A stretch of 64,000 bases of DNA, taken from Stackebrandtia nassauensis DSM 44728. Its GTDB lineage: Bacteria > Actinomycetota > Actinomycetes > Mycobacteriales > Micromonosporaceae. The notes under the pieces are model-generated. The model saw only the letters and a list, made by a program, of their open reading frames with translations. It did no database searches and was not told where the DNA came from. Position numbers and translations under genes: made by a program. Position 1 is the stretch's first letter, and every line of letters starts with the position of its first letter. This document shows positions 1-8,581 of the stretch, piece by piece. The stretch spans positions 3,968,001 to 4,032,000 of the forward strand of contig NC_013947.1 of the NCBI RefSeq assembly GCF_000024545.1, written 5' to 3'.

Positions 1-486
1 CTCGCGCGTGGTGGCCACCCCCAGCGACTTGCGGGCCGCGGCGATACGGCGGTTGGCGGTGCGCAGCGACAGGAACTCCGCCTCGGCCGCCGCCGCGATC
101 GTCTCGCCGTCGGCCAGCCGCTCCAGCAGCGCGGCCTGCTCCGGCGTGACCGGCAGCGCCGCCGCGTCGGGTTCGGCCGGTTCGGCGACCGGGTCGACGC
201 CCACGGGTCCGATGCGCGCCAGGTCGGCCGACAGGGCCAGGCCCTGGGCCGAGGACGGGTCGCACACGCACACGACCCCCGCACCCCGGGCCGCCGCCAA
301 CACGGCCAGACCGGCGGTGTCGGCGTCAGGGACGCGCCCGTAACGCAGCATCTTGCCCGCCGAGACGTCCCAGCCGCCCTCGGTGATGGCGAAACCCTGG
401 CGGGTGTTCCAACCGTCGCGCGACAGGCGACGCAGCACAGTGGTGGCCTCGGCGGCCGTCGCGACTATGTACAAGGGAGCGGACAT
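1..486 (-). CDS. LuxR-type HTH regulator, partial (runs off the window start)
   Basis: An open reading frame starts at ATG 486 on the minus strand and is still open at base 1, giving 162 visible residues. The first ~110 residues form an unrecognised domain beginning MSAPLYIVATAAEATTVLRR. Residues ~120-162 (PVTPEQAALLERLADG onward, then SLRTANRRIAAARKSLG) look like a LuxR/NarL-type helix-turn-helix with the last helix cut by the edge. It starts only 2 nt after the stop of the large LuxR-type ATPase gene upstream, so the two are probably co-transcribed. A DNA-binding transcriptional role is inferred from the C-terminal motif; the ligand or signal is unknown. Confidence 0.7.
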   Translation of the reverse strand, partial: MSAPLYIVATAAEATTVLRRLSRDGWNTRQGFAITEGGWDVSAGKMLRYGRVPDADTAGLAVLAAARGAGVVCVCDPSSAQGLALSADLARIGPVGVDPVAEPAEPDAAALPVTPEQAALLERLADGETIAAAAEAEFLSLRTANRRIAAARKSLGVATTRE

Positions 487-488
487 GG

Positions 489-2969
489 TCACTGTCCGTC
501 CTGTGTCAGCAGTTCGGCGGCCCGCACCGCCGCTTCGGTACGGGTCTTGGCCCCCAGTTTGCGCATCCCGGCACGGATGTGGGTCTCCACGGTCTCGCGG
601 GTGATACCCAACGCCACCGCGATCCGGCGGGTCGGTTCACCGGCGGCGACCATCGTCAGCACCTGCTGCTCCCGCGACGTCAACGCGTCCCCGGCGCGTT
701 TGCCGCGCCGATCGCGCCGCACCCGGTGGCGCCGCAAGGCTTGCCGCGCCCGTCCGGCCAAAATGGTCAACCCCGCTTCGTCGGCGATCGCCTCGGCCGC
801 CTCCAACGGCGGCACCGCCCCGGCCGCGTCCGGCGCGTACAAACCGTGCGCCAAAAGGCATCGCACCTGTTCCCGCACCACAACCTCCCGCCACGCCTCG
901 GCGGCGGTGTCGAAGGCCCCGGCGGCCGACGCGTCCACCGCGGCGGCCTGCCAGGCGCTCAACGTCTGTCGGGCCGGATCCGGCACCGAGTCGATGTCCC
1001 CGGCCTCGGAAGGCTCACCGGCGTCGAAGGCGGCCCAGTTGGCGGTGATGCGGCCCATCCCCGACACCAGCGAGGCGTCGTCCCCGGCGGCGGCCCTGGC
1101 CTGGGCGGGCTGGTTGTCCAGCCACGCGGCCTCACCGGCAACCCAGCGCAGCACCGTCGCCACCGACGGCGGCACCGGACCGGCGTTGCGCAGCCGGTGC
1201 CGGGCGTTGCGCAGCGCACCGGTGTCGGCCTCGGCGAGGCTTGCCGAGGCGGTGGCGTAGCCGCGCGCCACCGACGGCAGCGCGTGGTCCAGCAGCGTGA
1301 CCGCCCGCGAGGCGGCCTCCTCCAGGTGCCCACCCCCCAGGACCCGGCACCACACCTGCGCGGCCAGAAACCGGGTCTGCCAGCTGTAGGCGTGATCGGC
1401 GGTGCACGCGGCCGCGGCCCGTTCGGCGGCCGCGGCGGCCTGGTCGAGGTTGCCGTCGGCGATGAGGTACTCCACCAGCAGCCAGGCGCTCCACCGGGCG
1501 GTCAGGGCATCGCCGTCCCGTCCGGCGGCGACCGCGGCGGCGGCCAGGCCCTGCTGCCAGCCCGGTTCGCGGCGGCGCGCGTCGTGCGCGGCCACGGCGG
1601 CAGCCAGTCCCGGCGCACTCGGCCGGTCCCCGTGCCGGGCCCGCACGGCGGCGGCCACGGTGTCGGCCGAGGCACCCGCCAGCGCCGTCAACAGCCGCAC
1701 CCGGTCGACAGCCTCGGCCAGTCCGTCGTCCAGTTTCGACGAATCGGGCAGGGTGGCGGCGACCTCGGCCGCCTTGTTGGTGTGACCGGCGTGCAGATGG
1801 GCCTGCGCCCGCGCCACCGTCGCCTCCACGCTCGACAGCTGCTCCAGCACCGTCAGCGCCGAACGCGGTCGTCCCACCGCCAGGGCCGCGGCGGCGGCCT
1901 CCAGCCGGGTGGCCTCGTCGGCGGGCGAATCACTCAGCGCGCACGCGAACAGCAGCGCCTCGGCGCGGCGGGCCTGGTTGTCGCCACCGGCGGCGCGCAG
2001 CGCTCGCTGGTAGGCGGCCGGGTTGTCGCCAGCGGCAGCAAGATGCCGCGCGGCCTCGACGTCGTCGACCAGTTCGGCCAGCCCCCGGTGCAGTTCGGCG
2101 CGGCCGTCGGGGTCCAGGATCCCGGCGGCGATCTCGGCGCTGTAGGGCGACACCGGCGCCACACTCTGGTTGTCGTCGACCGTGACGAGGCCCGCCTCGG
2201 CCAGTTCGGACACGCCCTCGCCCAGCAGACCGGCCGGGGCCGGGCGTCCCAAAAGGCCCAAAGCTGCCAGCGCGGTACGGGCGGCGCGCGGCAGATCGGC
2301 GATCGCCTCGGCCAGGACGTGCACCGCGTCGGGAGTGGCCTGGGCCGGGTCCTTGATGGACTTGCCGCCCCGGGCCTGGGCGTGTCTGGCCAGCGACGCC
2401 AACGCCAGCGGGTTACCGCCGGCGCGTTTGACCAGCGCGGTCACCGCCGCGTCGGCCAGGCCCGGCGCGTGGTCGCGCACCAGGGCCGCGGCGGCGGCGT
2501 CGGGAATCGGCGGGATCTCCACGGTGGTGGCCGCCGCGAACAGCGGTTCCGTGATCGCCTCGGGCAGCCGGTGCGGTGTGCGCAGCGCGGCAGCGATGCG
2601 GCAGTGCTCGGCCAGTTTCGGCAGCACCGCCAGCGTCACCGGGTCGCACCACTGCAGGTCGTCGATGACGAGCAGGCCGCCGCGCACCCGGGAACGCACC
2701 GCCTCGGCGCACAGCGGCGTGTCGTGGGTGGGCAGTTTGGCCTTGACCGCGCGCGCCAACGCCAGCGCGGAATTGCCGCGCAACATGGACAGTCCCCCGC
2801 CCGCGTAGACGGGACCGCGAAACGCGCCCGCGAGGCGATGCAGCAGATGTGACCGGCCACTTCCGGCCGGGCCGGTCACGATGACCAGGCCGGGCTGGGC
2901 GAGAGCCTCGGCCACGCGCGCACCAAGACCGGCGGGGTCGTCGTGGGACCGAGTGTCGTCGGCTGACAC
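489..2969 (-). CDS. Large ATP-binding LuxR-family (LAL/MalT-like) regulator
   Basis: Predicted 826-residue regulator. The N-terminus carries a Walker A motif GPAGSGRS (residues ~33-40) and a Walker B-like LLVIDDLQW. A long Ala-rich helical middle, probably TPR-like, follows. The C-terminal ~60 residues (LTSREQQVLTMVAAGEPTRR, then IAVALGITRETVETHIRAGM) are a canonical LuxR/GerE helix-turn-helix. Family members are ATP-dependent activators. I chose GTG 2969 because AAGGAG lies 4 nt upstream; an ATG 48 nt earlier (3017) is also in frame but lacks such a site. It is divergent from the dynamin/GrpE/DnaJ genes and directly precedes a second LuxR-type gene, so control of the neighbouring membrane locus is possible but unproven. 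Confidence 0.85.
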   Translation of the reverse strand: MSADDTRSHDDPAGLGARVAEALAQPGLVIVTGPAGSGRSHLLHRLAGAFRGPVYAGGGLSMLRGNSALALARAVKAKLPTHDTPLCAEAVRSRVRGGLLVIDDLQWCDPVTLAVLPKLAEHCRIAAALRTPHRLPEAITEPLFAAATTVEIPPIPDAAAAALVRDHAPGLADAAVTALVKRAGGNPLALASLARHAQARGGKSIKDPAQATPDAVHVLAEAIADLPRAARTALAALGLLGRPAPAGLLGEGVSELAEAGLVTVDDNQSVAPVSPYSAEIAAGILDPDGRAELHRGLAELVDDVEAARHLAAAGDNPAAYQRALRAAGGDNQARRAEALLFACALSDSPADEATRLEAAAAALAVGRPRSALTVLEQLSSVEATVARAQAHLHAGHTNKAAEVAATLPDSSKLDDGLAEAVDRVRLLTALAGASADTVAAAVRARHGDRPSAPGLAAAVAAHDARRREPGWQQGLAAAAVAAGRDGDALTARWSAWLLVEYLIADGNLDQAAAAAERAAAACTADHAYSWQTRFLAAQVWCRVLGGGHLEEAASRAVTLLDHALPSVARGYATASASLAEADTGALRNARHRLRNAGPVPPSVATVLRWVAGEAAWLDNQPAQARAAAGDDASLVSGMGRITANWAAFDAGEPSEAGDIDSVPDPARQTLSAWQAAAVDASAAGAFDTAAEAWREVVVREQVRCLLAHGLYAPDAAGAVPPLEAAEAIADEAGLTILAGRARQALRRHRVRRDRRGKRAGDALTSREQQVLTMVAAGEPTRRIAVALGITRETVETHIRAGMRKLGAKTRTEAAVRAAELLTQDGQ

Positions 2970-3359
2970 GTGGCTCCTTCCCGATGAGAAACCTGTAGGC
3001 AATGGTGCCGGTGGCACGAAACGGGGATGTCGCGAGGACTCGTCGTTTCGTAGGGTCGGGGCAGTACCTCACATAAAACACTGACGGTCAGGCCGCGTCC
3101 CACCCGGCCATCATATTTTGGCAAAGGAATCGCTGCGATGTCCGCTCCCACCGCGACGCCCGGCCACGCCGGGAACGACGTGGGGGCTCGCGCTCGCCCG
3201 CGCTGGACGAGTTGCGGTAGCGTCGGTGTGCCCGCCGGATTCCGGTTCGGACGGGCATGCCCCTGCCGGTGGGCACCGCGCACCGGTTTCGTCGTCGTTC
3301 CCGGAAGGAGGCCGGCGCCGCGGCACCGGGTCACCCGCGCCGTTACGCGTCCGCACACC
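2970..3359. other. Divergent intergenic region with an inverted repeat
   Basis: About 390 bp separate the LuxR-type ATPase gene from the first dynamin gene. An 8-bp inverted repeat ACGAAACG/CGTTTCGT occurs at 3016-3023 and 3044-3051 with a 20-nt spacer, close to the LuxR gene start, and could be an operator. An in-frame upstream ATG for the dynamin gene lies at 3138 behind AAAGGA. The extra 74 residues it would add are Arg/Cys/Trp-rich with rare AGG codons and look non-coding. A strong GGAAGGAGG sequence near 3302-3310 has no start codon at a suitable distance in frame. Confidence 0.4.
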
Positions 3360-4871
3360 ATGGCATCTGGCCCATTGAGTACCCGAGTCGCCGCCTTGTG
3401 CGCCGAACTGTCGCCCCGCCTGTCTCCCCGGTCGCGCGCCGAGGTCGACGGTGTCAGAGCTCGTATCGGCCAGCCGTTGCGGGTGGCCATCGCCGGACGC
3501 CTCAAAGCGGGTAAGTCCACTCTCGTCAACGCGTTGATCGGACGGCGGGTCGCCCCCACCGAGGTCGGCGAGTGTACCCGCCTGGTCACCCAGTTCCGTT
3601 ACGGCACCTCCGACCGGGTCGACGTCGTCAAACGCGACGGCACCCGCGTCAGCCTGCCCCTCGACGACGCCGGAATGGTCCCGCAGAAACTCAACGTCCC
3701 CCGCGAACAGGTCGCCTACGTCGACGTCACCCTGACCTCCGACCGGCTGGAGAACCTGACGGTCGTGGACACCCCGGGCATGTCCTCGGTGAACACCTCG
3801 ATCTCCAACGAGGCCAACAAGTTCCTGTTCGACGCGCCCATCGCCGACGACATCGACCCCGACTCGCAGTCGGCGCTGTCGGGCGCCGAGGCCATCATCT
3901 ACACCTTCACCCAGTCGGTGCGCGAGGACGACCTGCAGGCGCTGGAGGCGTTTCGCACCATGTCGTCGCGGCTGTCGTCCAACCCGATCAACTCGCTGGG
4001 CCTGTTCAACAAGGTCGACAAGCTGGCACCCACCCCCTCGGGCGACCCGTGGCCGGTGGCCGAGCCGCTGTCGCGCTCCCAGTCGCAACTGATGCGCCGC
4101 GTCGTGTCCGACGTGGTCCCCGTCGTTGGGCTGTTGGCCGAGACCACCGAGGCCGGACGGCTCACCGCCGCCGACTGCGAGGCGCTGCGCAAACTCGCCG
4201 AGCTGCCGCAGGAGGAACGCACCGTGCTGTTGGCCGCGGCGTCGCTGTTCTCCACCCGCGAATGCCCCGTCTCGCCCGAGCAGCGCGAACGGCTGCTGCG
4301 GCTGTTGGACCTGTACGGCATCAACTTCGCCATCGCGCACCTGGTGGCCAACCCGTCGATGGCCACCGGTGAACTGGTGCGGCTGCTGTTCGCCGCCTCC
4401 GGGTTCCCCCGGCTGCGCCAGACACTGGAGCAGGCTTTCCGGCTGCGCTCCGACGCCATCAAGGCCGGTTGGGGCCTGGCCCGGCTGGAGACGCTGGCCT
4501 CCACGACCGCCTCCCCGCAGGAGCGGGAGATGCTGCGCGACGCCATCGAACGCGTCATCCAGGACCCGCAGTACCACCGGCTGCGGCTCATCGAGGTGGC
4601 CGCCCAGGTCACCACCGGCACCGTCGAGCTGCCCTCCGACATGGAATCCGAGATCGCCCGGCTGGCGTTGTCCTCCGAGCCGTCCCACGTGCTGGGTCTT
4701 CCTGCCAATGACCACGAAGCACTGGTCAAGGCGGCTCTGGCGGCCAATAATCGCTGGAGGGCGTTCGCGGTGGGTGGGGCCTCCCCCGCCCAGGCGCGCG
4801 TCGCGCACGTCGTGGCCCGCGGTTTCCACCTGCTGGCCCAGCAACTTCGTTCACCCCGCACCGCCCACTGA
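3360..4871 (+). CDS. Dynamin-like GTPase (first of a pair)
   Basis: Predicted 503-residue large GTPase of the bacterial dynamin superfamily. G-motifs are visible in order: G1 GRLKAGKS (46-53), a G2 Thr near 73, G3 DTPG (137-140) and G4 NKVD (217-220). The remainder is helical with no clear membrane hairpin, unlike the second GTPase at 5454. Paired bacterial dynamins commonly act as heteromers in membrane fission, fusion or septation (Streptomyces DynA/DynB are the named precedent); the specific role here is inferred. The start at ATG 3360 is weakly supported because no good ribosome-binding site precedes it. ATG 3138 is the alternative and would add a low-quality 74-residue extension. A membrane-anchored GrpE-like gene follows after 22 nt. 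Confidence 0.85.
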   Translation: MASGPLSTRVAALCAELSPRLSPRSRAEVDGVRARIGQPLRVAIAGRLKAGKSTLVNALIGRRVAPTEVGECTRLVTQFRYGTSDRVDVVKRDGTRVSLPLDDAGMVPQKLNVPREQVAYVDVTLTSDRLENLTVVDTPGMSSVNTSISNEANKFLFDAPIADDIDPDSQSALSGAEAIIYTFTQSVREDDLQALEAFRTMSSRLSSNPINSLGLFNKVDKLAPTPSGDPWPVAEPLSRSQSQLMRRVVSDVVPVVGLLAETTEAGRLTAADCEALRKLAELPQEERTVLLAAASLFSTRECPVSPEQRERLLRLLDLYGINFAIAHLVANPSMATGELVRLLFAASGFPRLRQTLEQAFRLRSDAIKAGWGLARLETLASTTASPQEREMLRDAIERVIQDPQYHRLRLIEVAAQVTTGTVELPSDMESEIARLALSSEPSHVLGLPANDHEALVKAALAANNRWRAFAVGGASPAQARVAHVVARGFHLLAQQLRSPRTAH

Positions 4872-4893
4872 TCCCATCTAAAAGGAGAAGACG

Positions 4894-5454
4894 ATGTCGA
4901 CAAGCCACCTGCGGCTGATAGCCACAGTGGCGGTCATCGCCGCCGCCGCGCTGACCGGTGTGGTCACCGGCCTGCTGGGGGCCACCGGCACATCCACCCT
5001 CGCGATCCCGGTGGCAGCGGCCGGTTTCGGCGGCGCGCTGATCGCCGGTGCCGTCGTGGTGGGCCTGCTGGGCGGACGGTTGAAGCCCCTCGCGGCGCCC
5101 GCGGCCGCCGCCGCACCGGCGCCCGCCCCCGACTCGGCGGCGCTGGCGGCCATCGACCAGCTCAACACCGAACGCCGCACCCTCATCGACACCTGCATCT
5201 ACGTGCGGGACCGCGCCACCAGCCAGGCCATCTCCGACAAGATCGGCGCCGGGCTCACCCAGGCCGGTGTGGCCACGGTGTCGCCGGTGGGCGAGCGCTT
5301 CGACCCCACCCGTCACGAGGCCGGCGGCACCACTCCGGCCGCCGACGCCAGCCACGACGGCCTGATCGCGGCGGTCGAGACCGTCGGCTACGCCGACCGC
5401 ACCGCGGTGCTGCGCAACCCGATCGTCACCGTCTACCGCAACGGAGGTGCCTGA
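4894..5454 (+). CDS. Membrane-anchored GrpE-like protein
   Basis: 186 residues, started at ATG 4894 behind AAAAGGAG. Two adjacent hydrophobic segments (about residues 7-28 and 33-62) are followed by an Ala/Pro linker. A C-terminal domain (about 88-184) carries the hallmarks of the GrpE head: GVATVSPVGERFDPTRHEA, then an ending resembling GrpE's GY..gdrvLRpa.V.V (VGYADRTAVLRNPIVTVYR). Canonical GrpE is a soluble nucleotide-exchange factor for DnaK, so a membrane-tethered version is unusual. It sits between two dynamin-like GTPases, overlaps the next gene by 1 nt (TGATG), and a J-domain protein lies 3 kb downstream. The exchange-factor role is inferred from the motif; no DnaK-like gene lies in the window. 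Confidence 0.7.
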   Translation: MSTSHLRLIATVAVIAAAALTGVVTGLLGATGTSTLAIPVAAAGFGGALIAGAVVVGLLGGRLKPLAAPAAAAAPAPAPDSAALAAIDQLNTERRTLIDTCIYVRDRATSQAISDKIGAGLTQAGVATVSPVGERFDPTRHEAGGTTPAADASHDGLIAAVETVGYADRTAVLRNPIVTVYRNGGA

Positions 5455-7334
5455 TGACCACCGAAGCCCCCGCGAAGCAGGCGGCGGCGAAACCCGACCC
5501 GGCCGCGGCGCTGGAGAAGCTGTGCCGCACCGCCGTCACCAACGGCATCGCCGCGTTGCGCAAGGTCGACGCCGACGCCGCCCAGGACCTGGACGCCCAG
5601 AAACGCGACTCGGCGGCCACCCCGGCGATGGTCATCGTCGGTGAGACCAAACGCGGCAAGTCCTCGCTAACCAACGCCCTGATCGGGGTGCCCAACCTGT
5701 CGCCGGTGGACGCGGCCGTGGCCACCAGCTCCTACCTGGAGTTCGAGCACGGCGAGCAGCACACCGTGCAGGCGTACGTGCCCGGCAACGAGGTCCCGGT
5801 GCCGCTCAACCCGACCGACATCCGCGACTGGGGCACCACGCTGGGCCAGCTGCCCGGCGGCGTGCGGCCGCCCCGGCGGCTGCGCATCACGCACTCGGCG
5901 CCGCTGTTGCAGTACCTGACGCTCATCGACACCCCCGGTGTCGGCGGTCTGGACGCCCTGCACGCCGAGGTGGCGCTGGACGCGGTCTCCAAGGCCACGG
6001 CGCTGCTGTTCGTCGTGGACTCGTCCTCGCCGTTCTCGAAGCCGGAGCTGGACTTCCTCATCGAGGCCAGCAAACGCGTCAACTTCGTCATGTTCGCGCT
6101 GACCAAGACCGACGCCTACCCCGGCTGGCAGCGCATCCGCGACGACGACATCGCCTTGTTGCAGACGCACGCGCCCCGGTTCGCCACCGCGCCGTTCTTC
6201 CCGGTGTCGTCGAGGCTGGCCGAGATGGCACTGACGATGCCGCCCGACGCGGCCAAGACCCTCATCGACGAGTCGCGGATCGCGGCGTTGCAGCACGCGC
6301 TGATCAAACTGGGTTCGCGCGGCAACATCCTGCAGCAGGCGAACCTGTTGCGCAGTCTGCGCAGCGAGTTCATCCGGCTGGACCTGGGCGTCATGGAGAA
6401 CCTCAAGACGCTGTCGCCCGACCCGCAGGTCACCGAGAAGCTCAAAGAAGACAAGAAGCGCGTCATGAAGTTGAAGCGCGGCCAGAACAAGCAGTCCAAC
6501 ATGGCGCTGCGCACCGAGATCCAGCGTGCCCGGGTCGAGGCGACGTCGCGGCTGCGCACCTACGTGACGAAACTGCAGGACGAACTGCTCAACAAGGTCG
6601 AGAAAGCCAACCGCGGCGAGATCAAGAACATGCCGACCGAGGTCGACCGCGCCCTGCACGCCCTGTCGGTGCGGTTGAGCCAGGAACTGGACTACCGGTT
6701 CAAGGTGCTGGCCGACCGCGCGCTGTCGCAGATGTTCCCGCCCAATGAACTGGCCCAGGTCATCGGGCGCATCAACGCGCAGCTGCGGATGCAGTCGGGT
6801 TCCAAACCGCGCCGGGAGACCTCCGGCGACAACGCGATGCTGGTGATGTCGTCGGCCGGTACGGCCATGATGGCCGGACGGGTGGTCACGATGGGTGCCG
6901 CCGGTGCCGGTATCGCGGCCACCGGCGTGGCCAGCGTCGCCCTGGCGGCCTCCGGTGTGGGTATCGGTCTGGCGGCGGCGGCTTTCATGATGTACCGGCG
7001 CAAGGTCTCCCAGGACCGGCAGCAGGCCCAGCGGTGGGTCCGCGAGGTGTTGCAGGAGACGCGCGCGTCGCTGCAGGAGGAGATCCAGTACCGGTTCACC
7101 GAGATCGAGTACACCTTCAACCTGGCTCTGGACGACGCGCTGGAGAAGCGCGGCGATCAGCTGGACAAGCAGATCGCCGCCGCCGAGAAGGCACTCAAGC
7201 AGGACAACGCCACCCGGGCGAAGAAGAAGGAAGGGCTCACCAAACGCCATGAGGCGTTGAAGCTCAAGATCAAGCAGGTTGACGAGGTCCTGGCCAAGGC
7301 CAGGGCAGTGCTGCCGAAGACAGCCGAAGGTTAA
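5454..7334 (+). CDS. Dynamin-like GTPase with membrane hairpin (second of a pair)
   Basis: 626 residues. GTPase motifs are G1 GETKRGKS (63-70), G3 DTPG (159-162) and G4 TKTD (217-220). A long helical, charged middle is followed by a hydrophobic Ala/Gly/Val stretch at about 460-513, which probably forms a membrane-inserting hairpin. A Lys/Glu-rich coiled coil occupies the last ~100 residues. This head/stalk/paddle order matches bacterial dynamin-like proteins that bind and deform membranes using GTP. The ATG shares one base with the upstream stop codon, implying translational coupling with the GrpE-like gene. Together with the GTPase at 3360 it probably forms a heteromeric pair. Confidence 0.88.
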   Translation: MTTEAPAKQAAAKPDPAAALEKLCRTAVTNGIAALRKVDADAAQDLDAQKRDSAATPAMVIVGETKRGKSSLTNALIGVPNLSPVDAAVATSSYLEFEHGEQHTVQAYVPGNEVPVPLNPTDIRDWGTTLGQLPGGVRPPRRLRITHSAPLLQYLTLIDTPGVGGLDALHAEVALDAVSKATALLFVVDSSSPFSKPELDFLIEASKRVNFVMFALTKTDAYPGWQRIRDDDIALLQTHAPRFATAPFFPVSSRLAEMALTMPPDAAKTLIDESRIAALQHALIKLGSRGNILQQANLLRSLRSEFIRLDLGVMENLKTLSPDPQVTEKLKEDKKRVMKLKRGQNKQSNMALRTEIQRARVEATSRLRTYVTKLQDELLNKVEKANRGEIKNMPTEVDRALHALSVRLSQELDYRFKVLADRALSQMFPPNELAQVIGRINAQLRMQSGSKPRRETSGDNAMLVMSSAGTAMMAGRVVTMGAAGAGIAATGVASVALAASGVGIGLAAAAFMMYRRKVSQDRQQAQRWVREVLQETRASLQEEIQYRFTEIEYTFNLALDDALEKRGDQLDKQIAAAEKALKQDNATRAKKKEGLTKRHEALKLKIKQVDEVLAKARAVLPKTAEG

Positions 7335-7348
7335 GGACGACACACGCG

Positions 7349-8011
7349 ATGAACTGGGCCGATGATTCCGACTCCCCCACCGGCGACGAGGCGTACCCCG
7401 AACCCGATCCGGGCATGGACGACGCCGCGTACGACGAGTCGACCGGCGACGACGAGGTCAGCGACTTCGACGCCGAGGACGACACGCTGGACCCCGACGC
7501 CGAGGTGAGCGAGGACGGCGATGAACCCGTCGCCTCCGACGAGGGCGCCGAGGGCGATGCCGACGCCGAGGCCGCCGACGAGGGTGAGCAACCGGCCCCC
7601 GACGGTCCCGACGCGGACGCCGACGTGGAGGACGAGCCGGAGCCGGCCGGTGGCGACGAGCCGGAGACCGACCCGGACGCCGAGGCCATCGAGATCACCG
7701 ACGACGAGGTCGTGGGCACCGATCCCGACGCCGATTTGGCCGCCGACGACCCGGCCTTCGACGCCGAGTTCCCGCCGGACATCGACATGGACGCCCGTCC
7801 CGAGCCCGTCGACGGCGAGCCGTGGTCGGACGCCAGCCTGCTGGGTTCGACCTCGGACGCGGGCACCGACTGGGCCGCCTACGACTACTCCGCGCCGCCC
7901 ATGGACGATCTGTTCGCCATGGACGGTGCCTCCTCGGGCAGCTGGGACTCCCTGGCCGCCTCCGACGACCCGGCGGTGTCGTCTCTGGCACGCTGGTGGC
8001 AGCCGACGTAA
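7349..8011 (+). CDS. Highly acidic, low-complexity protein of unknown function
   Basis: 220 residues dominated by Asp, Glu, Ala and Pro, with no recognisable domain. Acidic repeats of the DADAEAADEGE type run from residue ~1 to ~155. The C-terminal ~60 residues are less biased and contain Trp/Tyr/Ser (WAAYDYSAPPMDDLFAM), perhaps a short interaction segment. No signal peptide or membrane segment is visible. It starts 14 nt after the second dynamin gene and lies between it and the NYN-type gene, so it is probably in the same transcription unit. An intrinsically disordered partner or regulator of the dynamin/co-chaperone machinery is a guess from position only. Confidence 0.65.
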   Translation: MNWADDSDSPTGDEAYPEPDPGMDDAAYDESTGDDEVSDFDAEDDTLDPDAEVSEDGDEPVASDEGAEGDADAEAADEGEQPAPDGPDADADVEDEPEPAGGDEPETDPDAEAIEITDDEVVGTDPDADLAADDPAFDAEFPPDIDMDARPEPVDGEPWSDASLLGSTSDAGTDWAAYDYSAPPMDDLFAMDGASSGSWDSLAASDDPAVSSLARWWQPT

Positions 8012-8038
8012 CGCACACGACCGCTCCCGGGGGGATGA

Positions 8039-8437
8039 GTGGCAGAAGACCAGGTGACACCGTTGATCGTCGTGGACGCGGCCAATGTGGTCGGATCCCG
8101 GCCGGACGGCTGGTGGCGCGACCGCGCCGGGGCCACCGCCCGGCTGCGCGACCGGCTGGCCGGTCTCCACGAGCAGGGACTGCGCGCCGGGCCCGACTGG
8201 GCCCGGCGACCGCCGCTGGAGATCGTCCTGGTCACCGAGGGCCGCGCCCGTGGTGTCGAAGCCAGTGACACCGTCGGCGTCGTGGAGGCGCCCGGCAGCG
8301 GCGACGACGCCATCGCGCGGCTGGTCGCCGAGACCACGCCGCACCGGCAATGTCTGGTGGTCACCTCCGACCGGGGGCTGCGCCGCCGCGTCGAGGCCGC
8401 CGGAGGGCAGGTCACCGGCGCGGGCACGCTGGCCTGA
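8039..8437 (+). CDS. Small NYN/PIN-like domain protein
   Basis: 132 residues from GTG 8039, preceded by a G-rich GGGGGA sequence. The protein opens with PLIVVDAANVVGSRPDGWW, in which a hydrophobic strand leads into an acidic D and conserved N as in NYN/PIN-fold nucleases. Later acidic residues (GSGDDAIARL) and a strand-plus-Asp segment (CLVVTSDRGLRRRV) complete the expected metal-binding set. RNA cleavage or RNA binding is inferred from this family resemblance. Similar short proteins occur in many actinobacteria without an assigned role. It lies 27 nt after the acidic-protein gene and 132 nt before the J-domain gene. Confidence 0.65.
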   Translation: MAEDQVTPLIVVDAANVVGSRPDGWWRDRAGATARLRDRLAGLHEQGLRAGPDWARRPPLEIVLVTEGRARGVEASDTVGVVEAPGSGDDAIARLVAETTPHRQCLVVTSDRGLRRRVEAAGGQVTGAGTLA

Positions 8438-8503
8438 GACAGGCGGCGGTTTTCACCTGTTCCGGCGAGGTTCACCACCGAGCCGACAACAACACCGACC
8501 GAT

Positions 8504-8540
8504 GTAGTAGGTTCGGTAATTCCCAAACCGAATCCACTAC
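8504..8540. promoter_or_regulatory. Imperfect inverted repeat upstream of the J-domain gene
   Basis: Arms GTAGTAGGTTCGG (8504-8516) and CCGAATCCACTAC (8528-8540) match at 11 of 13 positions around an 11-nt centre. The half-site AGGTTCGG recurs exactly at 8562-8569 next to the J-domain start codon. It could be an operator for a regulator of the J-domain gene or a stem-loop in its leader. No regulator can be assigned. Confidence 0.45.
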
Positions 8541-8561
8541 ACACGCTTCGAGCTACCGCGG

Positions 8562-8581
8562 AGGTTCGGGTGACCGAACCT
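8562..8581 (+). promoter_or_regulatory. Perfect hairpin enclosing the GTG start codon of the J-domain gene
   Basis: AGGTTCGG (8562-8569) and CCGAACCT (8574-8581) form a perfect 8-bp stem around the loop GTGA (8570-8573). The loop contains the GTG start codon and has GNRA tetraloop sequence. The GGAGG ribosome-binding site (8560-8564) lies partly in the 5' arm. In mRNA this would hide the initiation region, compatible with a temperature- or factor-dependent translational switch. That function is inference; the palindrome itself is seen directly. Confidence 0.5.

Noticed and set aside
579-2852. Long open frame on the plus strand opposite the LuxR-type ATPase gene
   Set aside because: It is an antisense frame produced by high GC content; the translation is Arg/Gly/Gln-rich low-complexity with no domain.
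3138-3359. N-terminal extension of the first dynamin gene
   Set aside because: The added 74 residues are Arg/Cys/Trp-rich with rare codons and unlike a GTPase N-terminus; kept only as an alternative start.
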